Source of the DNA: a virus
DNA length: 26,036 bases
Strand: one strand, 5' to 3'
IMG/VR virus record: IMGVR_UViG_3300009132_000309
Span: 1 to 26,036 of that record
The stretch's first letter is position 1. The number at the start of each line of letters is the position of its first letter. The position numbers and the translations under genes are program-made. The notes under the pieces were generated by a model. It ran no database searches and was not told the origin of the DNA. It saw nothing but the letters and a program-made list of their open reading frames with translations. Positions 16,963 to 23,907 of the stretch are shown here, in pieces.

Positions 16963-18156
16963 ATGAAACATCTTGCGTTGATCGCATCCTTCTGGATGTG
17001 GAGCATATCGGTTGCATTTGCGACTGATACATTTGAAGATCGTTTTTTAAATCTTGGTGTTGATGAAGATTTCACAAAGTTAGAACGTGGAATGATTAAA
17101 GACCAAGTTAAAAACTTTATTCCCCCTTTACTAGTTCCTGCCGTTACTGGACACGCATACGTCCTACCGCCAGGTCTATTCAATTTTTCTACAAGTTTTA
17201 AATTTGTTAATGTTGATGAAGATGATTGGTATAAAGATGGTGTTAGTAGTGATCCTATTCATAGAGAGAATCAGGTTCAACGCCGTTTTTTAACGTCATC
17301 CTTAAAATATGGTTTTGATCTTAACCGAAAATACTTTCACAGTTTTACTGCGGTTGTTAACTTAACATACGAAAGTTCTGTTAATAGAGGCCCAGTACGT
17401 TTACCTGACATTGGAAACAATGCAAAGTCTGTTTTTAATACAGGAACATCCGAAGGGTTGCAAGACCTCAATATTATGATTAAGAAGAAAATTTGGGATC
17501 AAGGTAATAAACCTCTAGGATGGGCGATTGCGTTTGGAGTGTACTTACCTACTGGTGATAACAATTCTAAAGCGGGTGATAATGGTGTCATCTCTGTTAA
17601 GGATGATACAACTGGAACGGTTACTAAACCTACATTCAAAAGATTTACTGATACTGGTGAATTACCAGCAGGGAGACAATTAGGACAGGGTAACATTTCT
17701 TATAAATTTGCATCTTTTTGGACTAGACAAATGTTGCCTGGCGATATGCCCAGTTTCCTAGAAGGTACAGTATTCGATAGAATGGCCGTACATTGGGGAT
17801 TTGCGTATCGTTGGAATTCTGAACATGAAGGAGTAGATGCTGGTGATACTGCAACAATCTTTGCATCAACAGTTGTTCCAGTATATAAAGATTATTTGTC
17901 TTTACAGATGTCTCAAGTGCATAAATGGCAAGAGAACGATAGTTATGATGGAGACTTTAAATTTCCCAATGCGAGTACCGCAAAACCTAGACCCGATTTT
18001 CGAGGGGGTTGGTTGAGTTTGGTAGGGCCCAGTATAATATACAGTCCTGACCCATTGGTTCGATTTACTGCATCATACTTACATAGACTACGTGCTCCTG
18101 ATTTGGGGCCAAGTCCAAGTTATGTTGTAAACTTTAGTGCTGCTGTAACTTTCTAG
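16963..18156 (+). CDS. Outer-membrane beta-barrel protein
   Basis: A 397-residue exported protein. A signal sequence ends near residue 20 (SISVAFA/TD). The mature part has alternating hydrophobic strands ending in a C-terminal VVNFSAAVTF with terminal Phe, which is the outer-membrane insertion signal. It resembles the Phenol_MetA_deg-type transporter barrels (AFGVYLPTGDN, LGQGNISYKF). It is the first of three exported genes, with 11 bases to the next. It could be a channel for solutes or a partner of the cytochrome fusion; no substrate can be read. A barrel with a signal sequence is rare in a tailed phage. Confidence 0.85.
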   Translation: MKHLALIASFWMWSISVAFATDTFEDRFLNLGVDEDFTKLERGMIKDQVKNFIPPLLVPAVTGHAYVLPPGLFNFSTSFKFVNVDEDDWYKDGVSSDPIHRENQVQRRFLTSSLKYGFDLNRKYFHSFTAVVNLTYESSVNRGPVRLPDIGNNAKSVFNTGTSEGLQDLNIMIKKKIWDQGNKPLGWAIAFGVYLPTGDNNSKAGDNGVISVKDDTTGTVTKPTFKRFTDTGELPAGRQLGQGNISYKFASFWTRQMLPGDMPSFLEGTVFDRMAVHWGFAYRWNSEHEGVDAGDTATIFASTVVPVYKDYLSLQMSQVHKWQENDSYDGDFKFPNASTAKPRPDFRGGWLSLVGPSIIYSPDPLVRFTASYLHRLRAPDLGPSPSYVVNFSAAVTF

Positions 18157-18167
18157 GAGATTATATA

Positions 18168-20993
18168 ATGTTTAAATTGATTTTCACAATCCTGTTTTTG
18201 ATACCATCTTTAGTGAGTGCGGAATATATTATGAACGCACCAGATGGTAGGAGATTACATCTTAAAGAGGGAACTTTTCAACCTGATCTAAGTCCGTACC
18301 GAAGTAAACTTCCAGAGGTAAAAATTCTGGATAGAACTTTTAAACCAAAATACCAACAATGGGCGGCAAATGAGGAATTCGAGATTTCTCAAACTGGTTT
18401 GAATAACATGGTTCGTGCATCATTACCCCTTGCACATAACTCTGCATTTATTTGGATGACAAACCAACAAATGTATTGGAACGCAAGGAATAATTTGGGA
18501 TTTGGGTTTGCTGCTAGTCATGCTGGAATTAATTTTGTAAACGGCCCTTATTTCACTTTAAAAGCAATAGAGTTGTCAAAGTATAATCGACTCTATCGGG
18601 ATAGAGGGGAACGTACTTTGTCTAATAAAGATGTATTGTTACAATGGTACTTACCTCTAGTTTGGAAACGTGTTGGTATTCCAAGATTCCCTGATGATGG
18701 TTCTCCATCCTATTTGGAATTTGAAAGTGGTGATCCTCATTTCGTTGCACCTACTCCGATTGAAGATACGTTTAATGATCCTCAATCTGGAAAGAATGGT
18801 AAGTGGGGTGTACCAGAATATTTCCTACAAAATCGACAATGGAGATGGGATAGGGATGGAATGTCAAAATATCTTGACATGGGTAGTATTGGTATTATGT
18901 TGAAACGTGCTAGTATGTGGGTTGATTATATGTGGAAGTCAACCCATAGTGGAAAATCACCTACAACTCAAGATGCACGAATTACTCTAGCGGGTAATGA
19001 TGCGGAAGAAGGGTTTAGAGGAATGGCACTTGCAACAACTAGGGTGAATCAGGTACTTGCATTGAAATCACAGTTAGTTGCAGATGAACATGGAAAACTT
19101 GGTGGGGTTAATCCTAAGACGTATGACCCAAGAAACGGACTGAAATATTTTCCTCATAGAATATGGCCCAATTTACTACTTGCTGGAGATTTACCAGAAA
19201 GACAATGGGATTTTGAAATTGATGACCCTCGAAGTCTTTTGTTCGATCAGTCTGCATTACTTTGGGGTAATGCACATTTCTTTCAATCAACATATCGAAT
19301 GACTGAAATGTTTACAGACAATCCCCCTGTAGATGGTGGAATTCTTGAAAAGAATCTTGGTGCAGTACCACACTATCTTGCAAATATGCAGATAAAGAAT
19401 ATTGTGCAGATGCATACAAGGGATGATCTTTTAGTTTCAGAATGGGATAAGGGTACAAAATGGGAGATGAAACTCATTGATGTCGGATTGACGTTTATTG
19501 CTATGAAAGAGTATGTTGACCGTATGCGTGATCCTCAAGCATTATTGGGAAAAGATGTAGATGACCTTGAACCTGTACTAACTAAAACTGCAACAAGAAT
19601 CGTTACAAGAAATGCAGATTATCTATTAAAGTTACAGGGTGAGGATGGATCGTTTTGTCAGTCTTATGATGTTATGACCAATGATCCTATTGGTGCGTGT
19701 AACAAGTCAAGACCGAACTTTGTCGGTATCTTTGCGTTACTTGAATCGCATAAACTTACACAAGAAACCAAGTACATTGAAGGTGCAAGAAAGACTTGGA
19801 ACTATGTATGGGAAAACTATTGGGATGAACCATCAGGATTATTCCGTAGTACATTAGGTGATGATACAGTTATCATTCATGCATTGGATGTTACTGCACA
19901 ATTACGAGCATATAGAGAGATGTTGTTCGCAACACCTATCCATATGTCAAAACCATTTATTACTAAATTTTCTCGGTGGGCAGTACAAACTTTGATGATG
20001 TCGGGAATGATTCAATCTGAGGAAAATCGTAGTGGTGAACTCGGATTAGGTATAGGCACAGCAGATTGGGATAATGATGGTGTGCCGTGGTTAGGTAAGG
20101 GTGATGGTGAATTCGGTATTGCACCAACACTTGCGTTAAAAGTTGCAGTTAACATTGGTAGGGTTGGAAATAATAAATCCTTCAATGCATTGAATGGACA
20201 GAAACATTATGCAGAGATGTATGGTGGTAAGATTAAATATGCATATCAAACATCTTCCATTGATGGAATGAAATTACCAGTTAAAATGGATATGGAAGAT
20301 TGGGTAGAACGTGATGAGTTTTTAAGATGGGATGGTACAGTTATGATGTTACCCCCATCTAAAAAGTTTGAACGTGGTAGTGATTTGTCAGGGAGACAAA
20401 TATTCGAGATGAATTGTGCTCATTGCCATGGATATACTGGTGAGGGAATTACTGGAATATCTTATGCTTCGGACTCTTTGGTGAGAACTAGAGATGATAT
20501 GTTTGAAGTTCCTAACAATGGAAGATTTACTCGACTGATGCCAGAGTGGGGTATTGGTAACAGGGATGAACATGGTGGGGTATTAACCAAAGATGAAATC
20601 TATAAAATAGTTGATTACATTCAGAGTGATGGATTTAAGAAAGTATTTAAGGATGTTCAAAAGGGTTATGCATTACCTAATTATCCCCCTAAAGACCCTT
20701 ACTTCTTTATCTCTAGGTCTTATGATATGGGTAAGAAGAAACCAGCAACAAAAGAGGATATTGCATTAATTATGAATTTGCAAAGAGATGTCTCTAAAAC
20801 TGGTAAACCTGTTAATATCATTAAACGACTTATTGATGCAGAACATAATGGGGGTGCAAAAGGTCAGGTAAAAACTGCGACAGGATGGAATGATGAAAGT
20901 TATGGTGCAATTCTATCCTACGACAATAAGTTACAAATGCATTATGCAACAAAACCATTAATTATTATTGAGGAGACAGAAGAAGATGAATAA
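18168..20993 (+). CDS. Exported 941-residue protein: alpha-helical barrel-like region fused to a cytochrome c domain
   Basis: A 941-residue exported protein, signal sequence ending near residue 18 (IPSLVSA/EY). The long middle part (about 60-700) is helix-rich with repeated Trp/Leu-rich segments, suggestive of a six-hairpin (alpha/alpha) toroid, but no catalytic residue is clear. At residues 739-830 lies a single-haem cytochrome c domain: SGRQIFEMNCAHCHGYTGEG with CAHCH at 750-754, then an RLMPEWG where Met791 is the likely sixth haem ligand. A C-terminal region of about 100 residues follows. It would act in the periplasm; the host cytochrome maturation system would be needed. An AGGAG precedes ATG 18168. 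Its stop overlaps the next gene. The family of the long domain is not recognised. Confidence 0.85.
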   Translation: MFKLIFTILFLIPSLVSAEYIMNAPDGRRLHLKEGTFQPDLSPYRSKLPEVKILDRTFKPKYQQWAANEEFEISQTGLNNMVRASLPLAHNSAFIWMTNQQMYWNARNNLGFGFAASHAGINFVNGPYFTLKAIELSKYNRLYRDRGERTLSNKDVLLQWYLPLVWKRVGIPRFPDDGSPSYLEFESGDPHFVAPTPIEDTFNDPQSGKNGKWGVPEYFLQNRQWRWDRDGMSKYLDMGSIGIMLKRASMWVDYMWKSTHSGKSPTTQDARITLAGNDAEEGFRGMALATTRVNQVLALKSQLVADEHGKLGGVNPKTYDPRNGLKYFPHRIWPNLLLAGDLPERQWDFEIDDPRSLLFDQSALLWGNAHFFQSTYRMTEMFTDNPPVDGGILEKNLGAVPHYLANMQIKNIVQMHTRDDLLVSEWDKGTKWEMKLIDVGLTFIAMKEYVDRMRDPQALLGKDVDDLEPVLTKTATRIVTRNADYLLKLQGEDGSFCQSYDVMTNDPIGACNKSRPNFVGIFALLESHKLTQETKYIEGARKTWNYVWENYWDEPSGLFRSTLGDDTVIIHALDVTAQLRAYREMLFATPIHMSKPFITKFSRWAVQTLMMSGMIQSEENRSGELGLGIGTADWDNDGVPWLGKGDGEFGIAPTLALKVAVNIGRVGNNKSFNALNGQKHYAEMYGGKIKYAYQTSSIDGMKLPVKMDMEDWVERDEFLRWDGTVMMLPPSKKFERGSDLSGRQIFEMNCAHCHGYTGEGITGISYASDSLVRTRDDMFEVPNNGRFTRLMPEWGIGNRDEHGGVLTKDEIYKIVDYIQSDGFKKVFKDVQKGYALPNYPPKDPYFFISRSYDMGKKKPATKEDIALIMNLQRDVSKTGKPVNIIKRLIDAEHNGGAKGQVKTATGWNDESYGAILSYDNKLQMHYATKPLIIIEETEEDE

Positions 20994-21873
20994 CATTTTG
21001 AAGATTTTACTACAATCTATTGCTATCATTGGACTCATTTTTGTAGCATTTAGTATATCGGATGCAAAACCGAAATACAAAGAAATTGAGATAAAAAACG
21101 GTACTACTCTAAAAGGTAAAGTAACTTGGATGGGTAAGATTCCAACACTACCGAAGATCACCGTATTCAAACATATGGATAAGTGTGGTCAAGAGGTTGT
21201 AAATCCAGCACTACAAGTCAATCCTTCTAACAAGGGAGTAAAGTTTACCGTTGTCTATCTTGAGAAAGTTAAAGAGGGTAAACCACTAAATCAGGATAAA
21301 CTCAAGGTTGGGAGACAAGGGGTACTTCATGCTGGATTGGACAAAAAACAGCAACCTGATAGTCAGTTGTGTAATTTCCAAGAACACGTTTTTGCATTTG
21401 TAAGAACAAAAAGAATTGGAATGTATAACATGGAAGATTTACTACATAATCCTCATGCATTTGGTTCTAATGGTGCAACACTTTTTAATGTTCCATTACC
21501 TGATAGGAATAGAATGACTAAGAAGAAATTTAAACGTGTTAAAGGTGTCAACCGATACCAATGTGATACTCATATTCATATGAACGGTTGGATGCATGGA
21601 TTCGATCATCCTTACTTTGCGGTTACTGATGCGAATGGGAACTATGAAATCACAGATGTTCCGAATGGTGAGTATAACCTAATTACATGGCATGAAGGAT
21701 ATAACATTGAATCTTTTGCAGAGGACAAAAGACCTGTATATGATGCACCTCATGTTATAAATACAAAAATAAATGTTAAGGATGGGGAAGTATTGAAATT
21801 GGATTTTCAACTACCAGTTCGAGAGGTAGAGGTTAATCAAAAGAAAATGTCCAGACAAGTTTCTGGACATTGA
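20986..21873 (+). CDS. Exported Cys/His/Met-rich protein, methylamine-utilization/carboxypeptidase-regulatory-like
   Basis: A 295-residue exported protein (signal sequence ending near residue 27, SISDA/KP). The start at 20986 has GAGGAG about 10 bases upstream and overlaps the cytochrome-fusion stop. The N-terminal region GTTLKGKVTWMGKIP and a Cys67 in DKCGQE resemble the beta-sandwich at the head of this family. A cluster YQCDTHIHMNGWMHGFDHPY (Cys193, His196, His198, Met199, Met203, His204, His208) looks metal-binding, followed by FAVTDANGNYEITDVPNGEY, a carboxypeptidase-regulatory-like repeat. Related proteins sit beside cytochromes in bacteria. I infer a copper- or haem-linked electron-transfer partner of the upstream cytochrome fusion. 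Confidence 0.78.
   Translation: MNNILKILLQSIAIIGLIFVAFSISDAKPKYKEIEIKNGTTLKGKVTWMGKIPTLPKITVFKHMDKCGQEVVNPALQVNPSNKGVKFTVVYLEKVKEGKPLNQDKLKVGRQGVLHAGLDKKQQPDSQLCNFQEHVFAFVRTKRIGMYNMEDLLHNPHAFGSNGATLFNVPLPDRNRMTKKKFKRVKGVNRYQCDTHIHMNGWMHGFDHPYFAVTDANGNYEITDVPNGEYNLITWHEGYNIESFAEDKRPVYDAPHVINTKINVKDGEVLKLDFQLPVREVEVNQKKMSRQVSGH
21848..21869 (+). other. Hairpin at the end of the coding region, before the tmRNA
   Basis: TGTCCAG (21848-21854) pairs with CTGGACA (21863-21869) around an 8-base loop. It is inside the last codons of the upstream gene and has no T tract after it. It may mark processing of the tmRNA precursor or be a coding coincidence. A weak -35/-10 pair (TGGACA at 21864, TATATT at 21889, 19-base spacing) overlaps it. 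Confidence 0.35.
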
Positions 21874-21889
21874 TTGTCGTATATCTGTT

Positions 21890-22115
21890 ATATTTGAAAC
21901 ATATTGGACAGGGGTTCGATTCCCCTCTCCTACACCAAAACCTACAATATGTGGGAGAATTGGTTTCGACAGTATGAGGGAGAATATCACGGCGACAGGA
22001 TGTGAGTGTGGCATCCTAAAAACACTCAACAACTAAACGCAAACTCTAACGAGTATGCATTGGCTGCGTAAGTAGTCGGAGTCCGAGGGTACTTGGCAAC
22101 AGAAACCCTCACAGC
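21890..22115 (+). ncRNA. ssrA: Circularly permuted two-piece tmRNA (ssrA), with tag ANSNEYALAA
   Basis: tmRNA rescues stalled ribosomes by acting as tRNA-Ala and then as an mRNA for a degradation tag. The acceptor half comes first: T arm AGGGG-TTCGATT-CCCCT (21910-21926), acceptor strand CTCCTAC, discriminator A and CCA (to 21937). A 13-base intervening segment follows. The coding half starts GTGGGAG (21951-21957), pairing with the acceptor strand as 7 bp including G3-U70, the alanine identity pair. The D-like TTTCGAC follows. P2 pairs CAGTATG (21970-21976) with CATATTG (21900-21906). Pseudoknot PK1 pairs 21997-22002 with 22012-22017 and 22004-22009 with 22022-22027. The tag frame GCA...TAA is 22039-22071. 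A hairpin GAGGGT/ACCCTC (22085-22110) closes it. The outer ends are approximate. Confidence 0.93.
22039..22071 (+). other. tmRNA tag reading frame (ANSNEYALAA, stop)
   Basis: Eleven codons from the resume codon GCA to TAA give ANSNEYALAA. The C-terminal ALAA is the classical ClpXP/ClpAP recognition end, and AN plus YALAA match the E. coli tag ANDENYALAA. It lies just after PK1, where the tag is expected. Confidence 0.92.
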
Positions 22116-22125
22116 TATAGAATTA

Positions 22126-22200
22126 GCGGGTGTAGCTCAGAGGCAGAGCAGTACGTTGCCAACGTACAGGTCAGGATTTCAAAATTCCTCACCCGCTCCA
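22126..22200 (+). tRNA. tRNA-Gly (anticodon GCC)
   Basis: Acceptor GCGGGTG (22126-22132) pairs with CACCCGC before T and an encoded CCA; D stem GCTC/GAGC; anticodon stem GTACG/CGTAC with loop TTGCCAA, anticodon GCC for GGC/GGT codons; T arm AGGAT-TTCAAAA-TTCCT, where the usual G53-C61 pair is a T-T mismatch. It begins about 15 bases after the tmRNA closing hairpin, so both probably come from one precursor. Confidence 0.9.
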
Positions 22201-22203
22201 GAT

Positions 22204-22225
22204 TACAGGGAAAAAGTTCCTTGTA
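22204..22225 (+). terminator. Hairpin after tRNA-Gly, weak terminator or processing site
   Basis: TACAGGGAA (22204-22212) pairs with TTCCTTGTA (22217-22225), nine pairs including one G-U, around AAAG. Only a few T follow, so termination is uncertain. It sits three bases after the tRNA. The rest of 22226-22294 is AT-rich leader to the next gene, with no clear promoter. Confidence 0.45.
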
Positions 22226-22294
22226 TTTACAATCAGTTTATGATAAGCTGGTTATGTTGTTAAATTGAATTTTTAATTTTGAGAAGGAGATTGT

Positions 22295-22507
22295 ATGTCA
22301 AAGACAATGGGAAAACCGAAAGTCGGTATGAAGAAGGCTCGTAAAATTACTCGAGCGGAAGCGGATGCTACAGGATTGCCACGTTGGGTGGAAATCTATA
22401 CTTCACCAGCAACTGGTGAAACTGCGTTCAAAAATTGTCAACTACAGGGTGGTGCAAAAACTGTATTTGCTTGTCGTAGGGCGTTGAATAAATATTGGGG
22501 TGTGTAA
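22295..22507 (+). CDS. Small basic conserved-looking phage protein
   Basis: A 70-residue, Lys/Arg-rich protein with GAAGGAG about 6 bases before ATG 22295. The N-terminus MSKTMGKPKVGMKKARKITR is basic, the middle has LPRWVEIYTSPATGETAFKN, and the end is ACRRALNKYWGV with two Cys overall. It could bind nucleic acid by charge, but no family is recognised. It stands alone between the tRNA-Gly hairpin and a strong terminator. Confidence 0.65.
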   Translation: MSKTMGKPKVGMKKARKITRAEADATGLPRWVEIYTSPATGETAFKNCQLQGGAKTVFACRRALNKYWGV

Positions 22508-22524
22508 ACTCTAATAAAACTTTT

Positions 22525-22553
22525 AGGGGTATGGGAAACCATACCCCTTTTTT
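22525..22553 (+). terminator. Rho-independent terminator
   Basis: AGGGGTATGG (22525-22534) pairs perfectly with CCATACCCCT (22539-22548) around a GAAA tetraloop, then a T run to 22553. It is a textbook terminator for the small basic protein gene and lies five bases before the next start codon. Confidence 0.9.
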
Positions 22554-22557
22554 AATT

Positions 22558-23058
22558 ATGAAATACTTATTGATTGTTATTTCCTTTTTGTTCTTGACAG
22601 GATTTTCTAAACAAGAAACTACTTGTCTTGCACAAAACATCTATTTTGAAGCAAGAGATCAAAATATTAAAGGACAAATTGCAGTTGCATTAGTTACTAT
22701 AAATAGAGTAAAGAGTAAAAGATTTCCAAATACGTTTTGTAAAGTAGTAAAACAAGCAAGATATAGGAATGGTAGGTTAGTTAAACATAAGTGTCATTTC
22801 AGTTGGTTTTGTGATGGTTTATCTGATATACCTAAAGATAGGATTGCATGGAAAGTCTCTTTAACTATTGCAAATGCTATGTTAGAACATTCTGGTTCTC
22901 ATATATCAAAGAACGGTACAAAATGGAAGGTCAATGATTTTTTGAATGGTGCAACACACTATCATAGATCAGACGTTAATCCATATTGGAATCGTAATAT
23001 GTTAAAAGTTGCAGAGATTGGGAATCACATATTTTACATTGATCCATATAGATTTTAA
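22558..23058 (+). CDS. SleB-like cell-wall hydrolase (Hydrolase_2 family), exported
   Basis: A 166-residue protein from ATG 22558, with a signal sequence (KYLLIVISFLFLTGFS). The catalytic-domain start is typical of SleB/CwlJ: CLAQNIYFEARDQ, with Glu31 as the candidate catalytic residue, then KGQIAVALVTINRVKSKRFP, CHFSWFCDG and the C-terminal GATHYHRSDVNPYW. These enzymes cut peptidoglycan, here probably for lysis. There is no Shine-Dalgarno and the ATG lies five bases after the terminator T run. An in-frame ATG at 22531 would start within the terminator stem. Start chosen for the signal sequence. Confidence 0.88.
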   Translation: MKYLLIVISFLFLTGFSKQETTCLAQNIYFEARDQNIKGQIAVALVTINRVKSKRFPNTFCKVVKQARYRNGRLVKHKCHFSWFCDGLSDIPKDRIAWKVSLTIANAMLEHSGSHISKNGTKWKVNDFLNGATHYHRSDVNPYWNRNMLKVAEIGNHIFYIDPYRF

Positions 23059-23075
23059 CTGTCGAGGAATGAAAT

Positions 23076-23630
23076 ATGTCAGAGAAAAAAGAAAAACAAT
23101 CATTAACTCCCGAAGAAAAGGGTGTTTACCTTTTCATGGAAGAAGTAAATACAGAAACGTGCAAAGAACTTATTTCGTTTATTCTTACTAAAAGTTTTCA
23201 AAGACCAAGACCTAAGAGTTTACAGATTATTATTAATTCGCCTGGTGGTGATTTGAATGCTGCTTTTGCAGTTATAGATATTATGAGGGGTTGTCCTATA
23301 CCAGTTCATACAGTTGGTTTAGGACAAATTGCATCTGCTGGGTTTATGATTTTTATTGCTGGGAAAAAGGGTGAAAGGATTTTAACTCCTAATACTTCTA
23401 TTATGTCTCATCAATGGAGTTGGGGTTCATGGGGTAAAGAACATGAATTGGTTGCAGTAAGTAAAGAACATGACTTAACATCTCAAAGGATGGTCAATCA
23501 TTATAAAAAATGTACTGGTATGACTGAACAGAAAATACGAAAATATCTATTACCCGCTACAGATGTTTGGATGTCTGCGAAAGAAGCATTAAAACTAAAA
23601 TGTTGCGACAAAATAAAGGATTTTAAATGA
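23076..23630 (+). CDS. ClpP-like serine protease (phage ClpP/Clp-protease-like)
   Basis: A 184-residue protein with the ClpP fold: INSPGGDLNAAFAVIDIM for the oxyanion region, nucleophile Ser87 in GQIASAGFMI, His112 in IMSHQWSWG, and Asp163 in ATDVWMSAKEAL, the full triad. GAGGA lies about 8 bases before the ATG. ClpP-like proteins are common in T4-like marine phages, either as a prohead-type protease or to use the host Clp unfoldases. It is about 10 residues shorter than bacterial ClpP and is followed directly by the gp33 gene with a four-base overlap. Confidence 0.9.
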   Translation: MSEKKEKQSLTPEEKGVYLFMEEVNTETCKELISFILTKSFQRPRPKSLQIIINSPGGDLNAAFAVIDIMRGCPIPVHTVGLGQIASAGFMIFIAGKKGERILTPNTSIMSHQWSWGSWGKEHELVAVSKEHDLTSQRMVNHYKKCTGMTEQKIRKYLLPATDVWMSAKEALKLKCCDKIKDFK

Positions 23631-23836
23631 GTATAGATGTTAATGCGACTATTGAGAAATTAGTTATTGAAAAGAAAATATCATATATGGATGCGGTTGT
23701 TCATTATACAGATGATGTTGATTGTGAGATTGAAATGGTTGCAAAAATGTTGAATAGGTCTATTAAGGATAAACTGGAAGCAGAAGCACAAGACTTGAAT
23801 ATGATGAAAAAGAAATGTTCAAGACTTCCTTTGTAA
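23627..23836 (+). CDS. 33: Late-transcription co-activator gp33
   Basis: A 69-residue protein with the gp33 pattern of T4-like marine phages: SIDVNATIEKLVIEKKISYM, AVVHYTDDVDCEIEMVAKML, then RSIKDKLEAEAQDLNM and the ending SRLPL. gp33 bridges the sliding clamp and the host RNA polymerase to activate late promoters. The ATG overlaps the ClpP-like stop. It lies immediately upstream of gp32, as in T4, which supports the call. Confidence 0.88.
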   Translation: MSIDVNATIEKLVIEKKISYMDAVVHYTDDVDCEIEMVAKMLNRSIKDKLEAEAQDLNMMKKKCSRLPL

Positions 23837-23867
23837 TGTATTGTGATGACCGTTTGTAATTATACAA

Positions 23868-23887
23868 CGTAATATAACGTAATATAA
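23868..23887 (+). repeat. Tandem 10-base repeat in the gp32 leader
   Basis: Two adjacent copies of CGTAATATAA lie at 23868-23877 and 23878-23887, in the AT-rich leader between gp33 and gp32. The gp32 ribosome site (GAAGGAG) follows. In T4 the gp32 leader binds gp32 and represses its own translation, so a repeat in an unpaired leader may have the same role (inference). Confidence 0.6.
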
Positions 23888-23907
23888 CTATCTAGAAGGA
23901 GTAAAAT

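Noticed and set aside
21756-21763. Exact TATAAATA, the T4 late-promoter core, within the Cys/His/Met protein gene
   Set aside because: In DNA this AT-rich several copies are expected by chance, and other near copies lie inside genes (for example near 2501 and 9471). No regulatory context supports it.
21811-22032. Minus-strand frame covering the tmRNA acceptor region
   Set aside because: It coincides with a structured RNA gene whose pairings explain the sequence; a protein here is not supported.
22201-22294. Third copy of the TTCCTT promoter motif after tRNA-Gly
   Set aside because: TTCCTTGTAT matches only the first bases, lacks the T7-GG block and has a weak -10, and the bases are used by a hairpin stem.
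23841-23888. Possible sigma70 promoter before gp32 (TTGTGA and TATACA or TATAAC)
   Set aside because: The spacing is 14 bases or the -35 box is poor; no combination reaches a convincing promoter.
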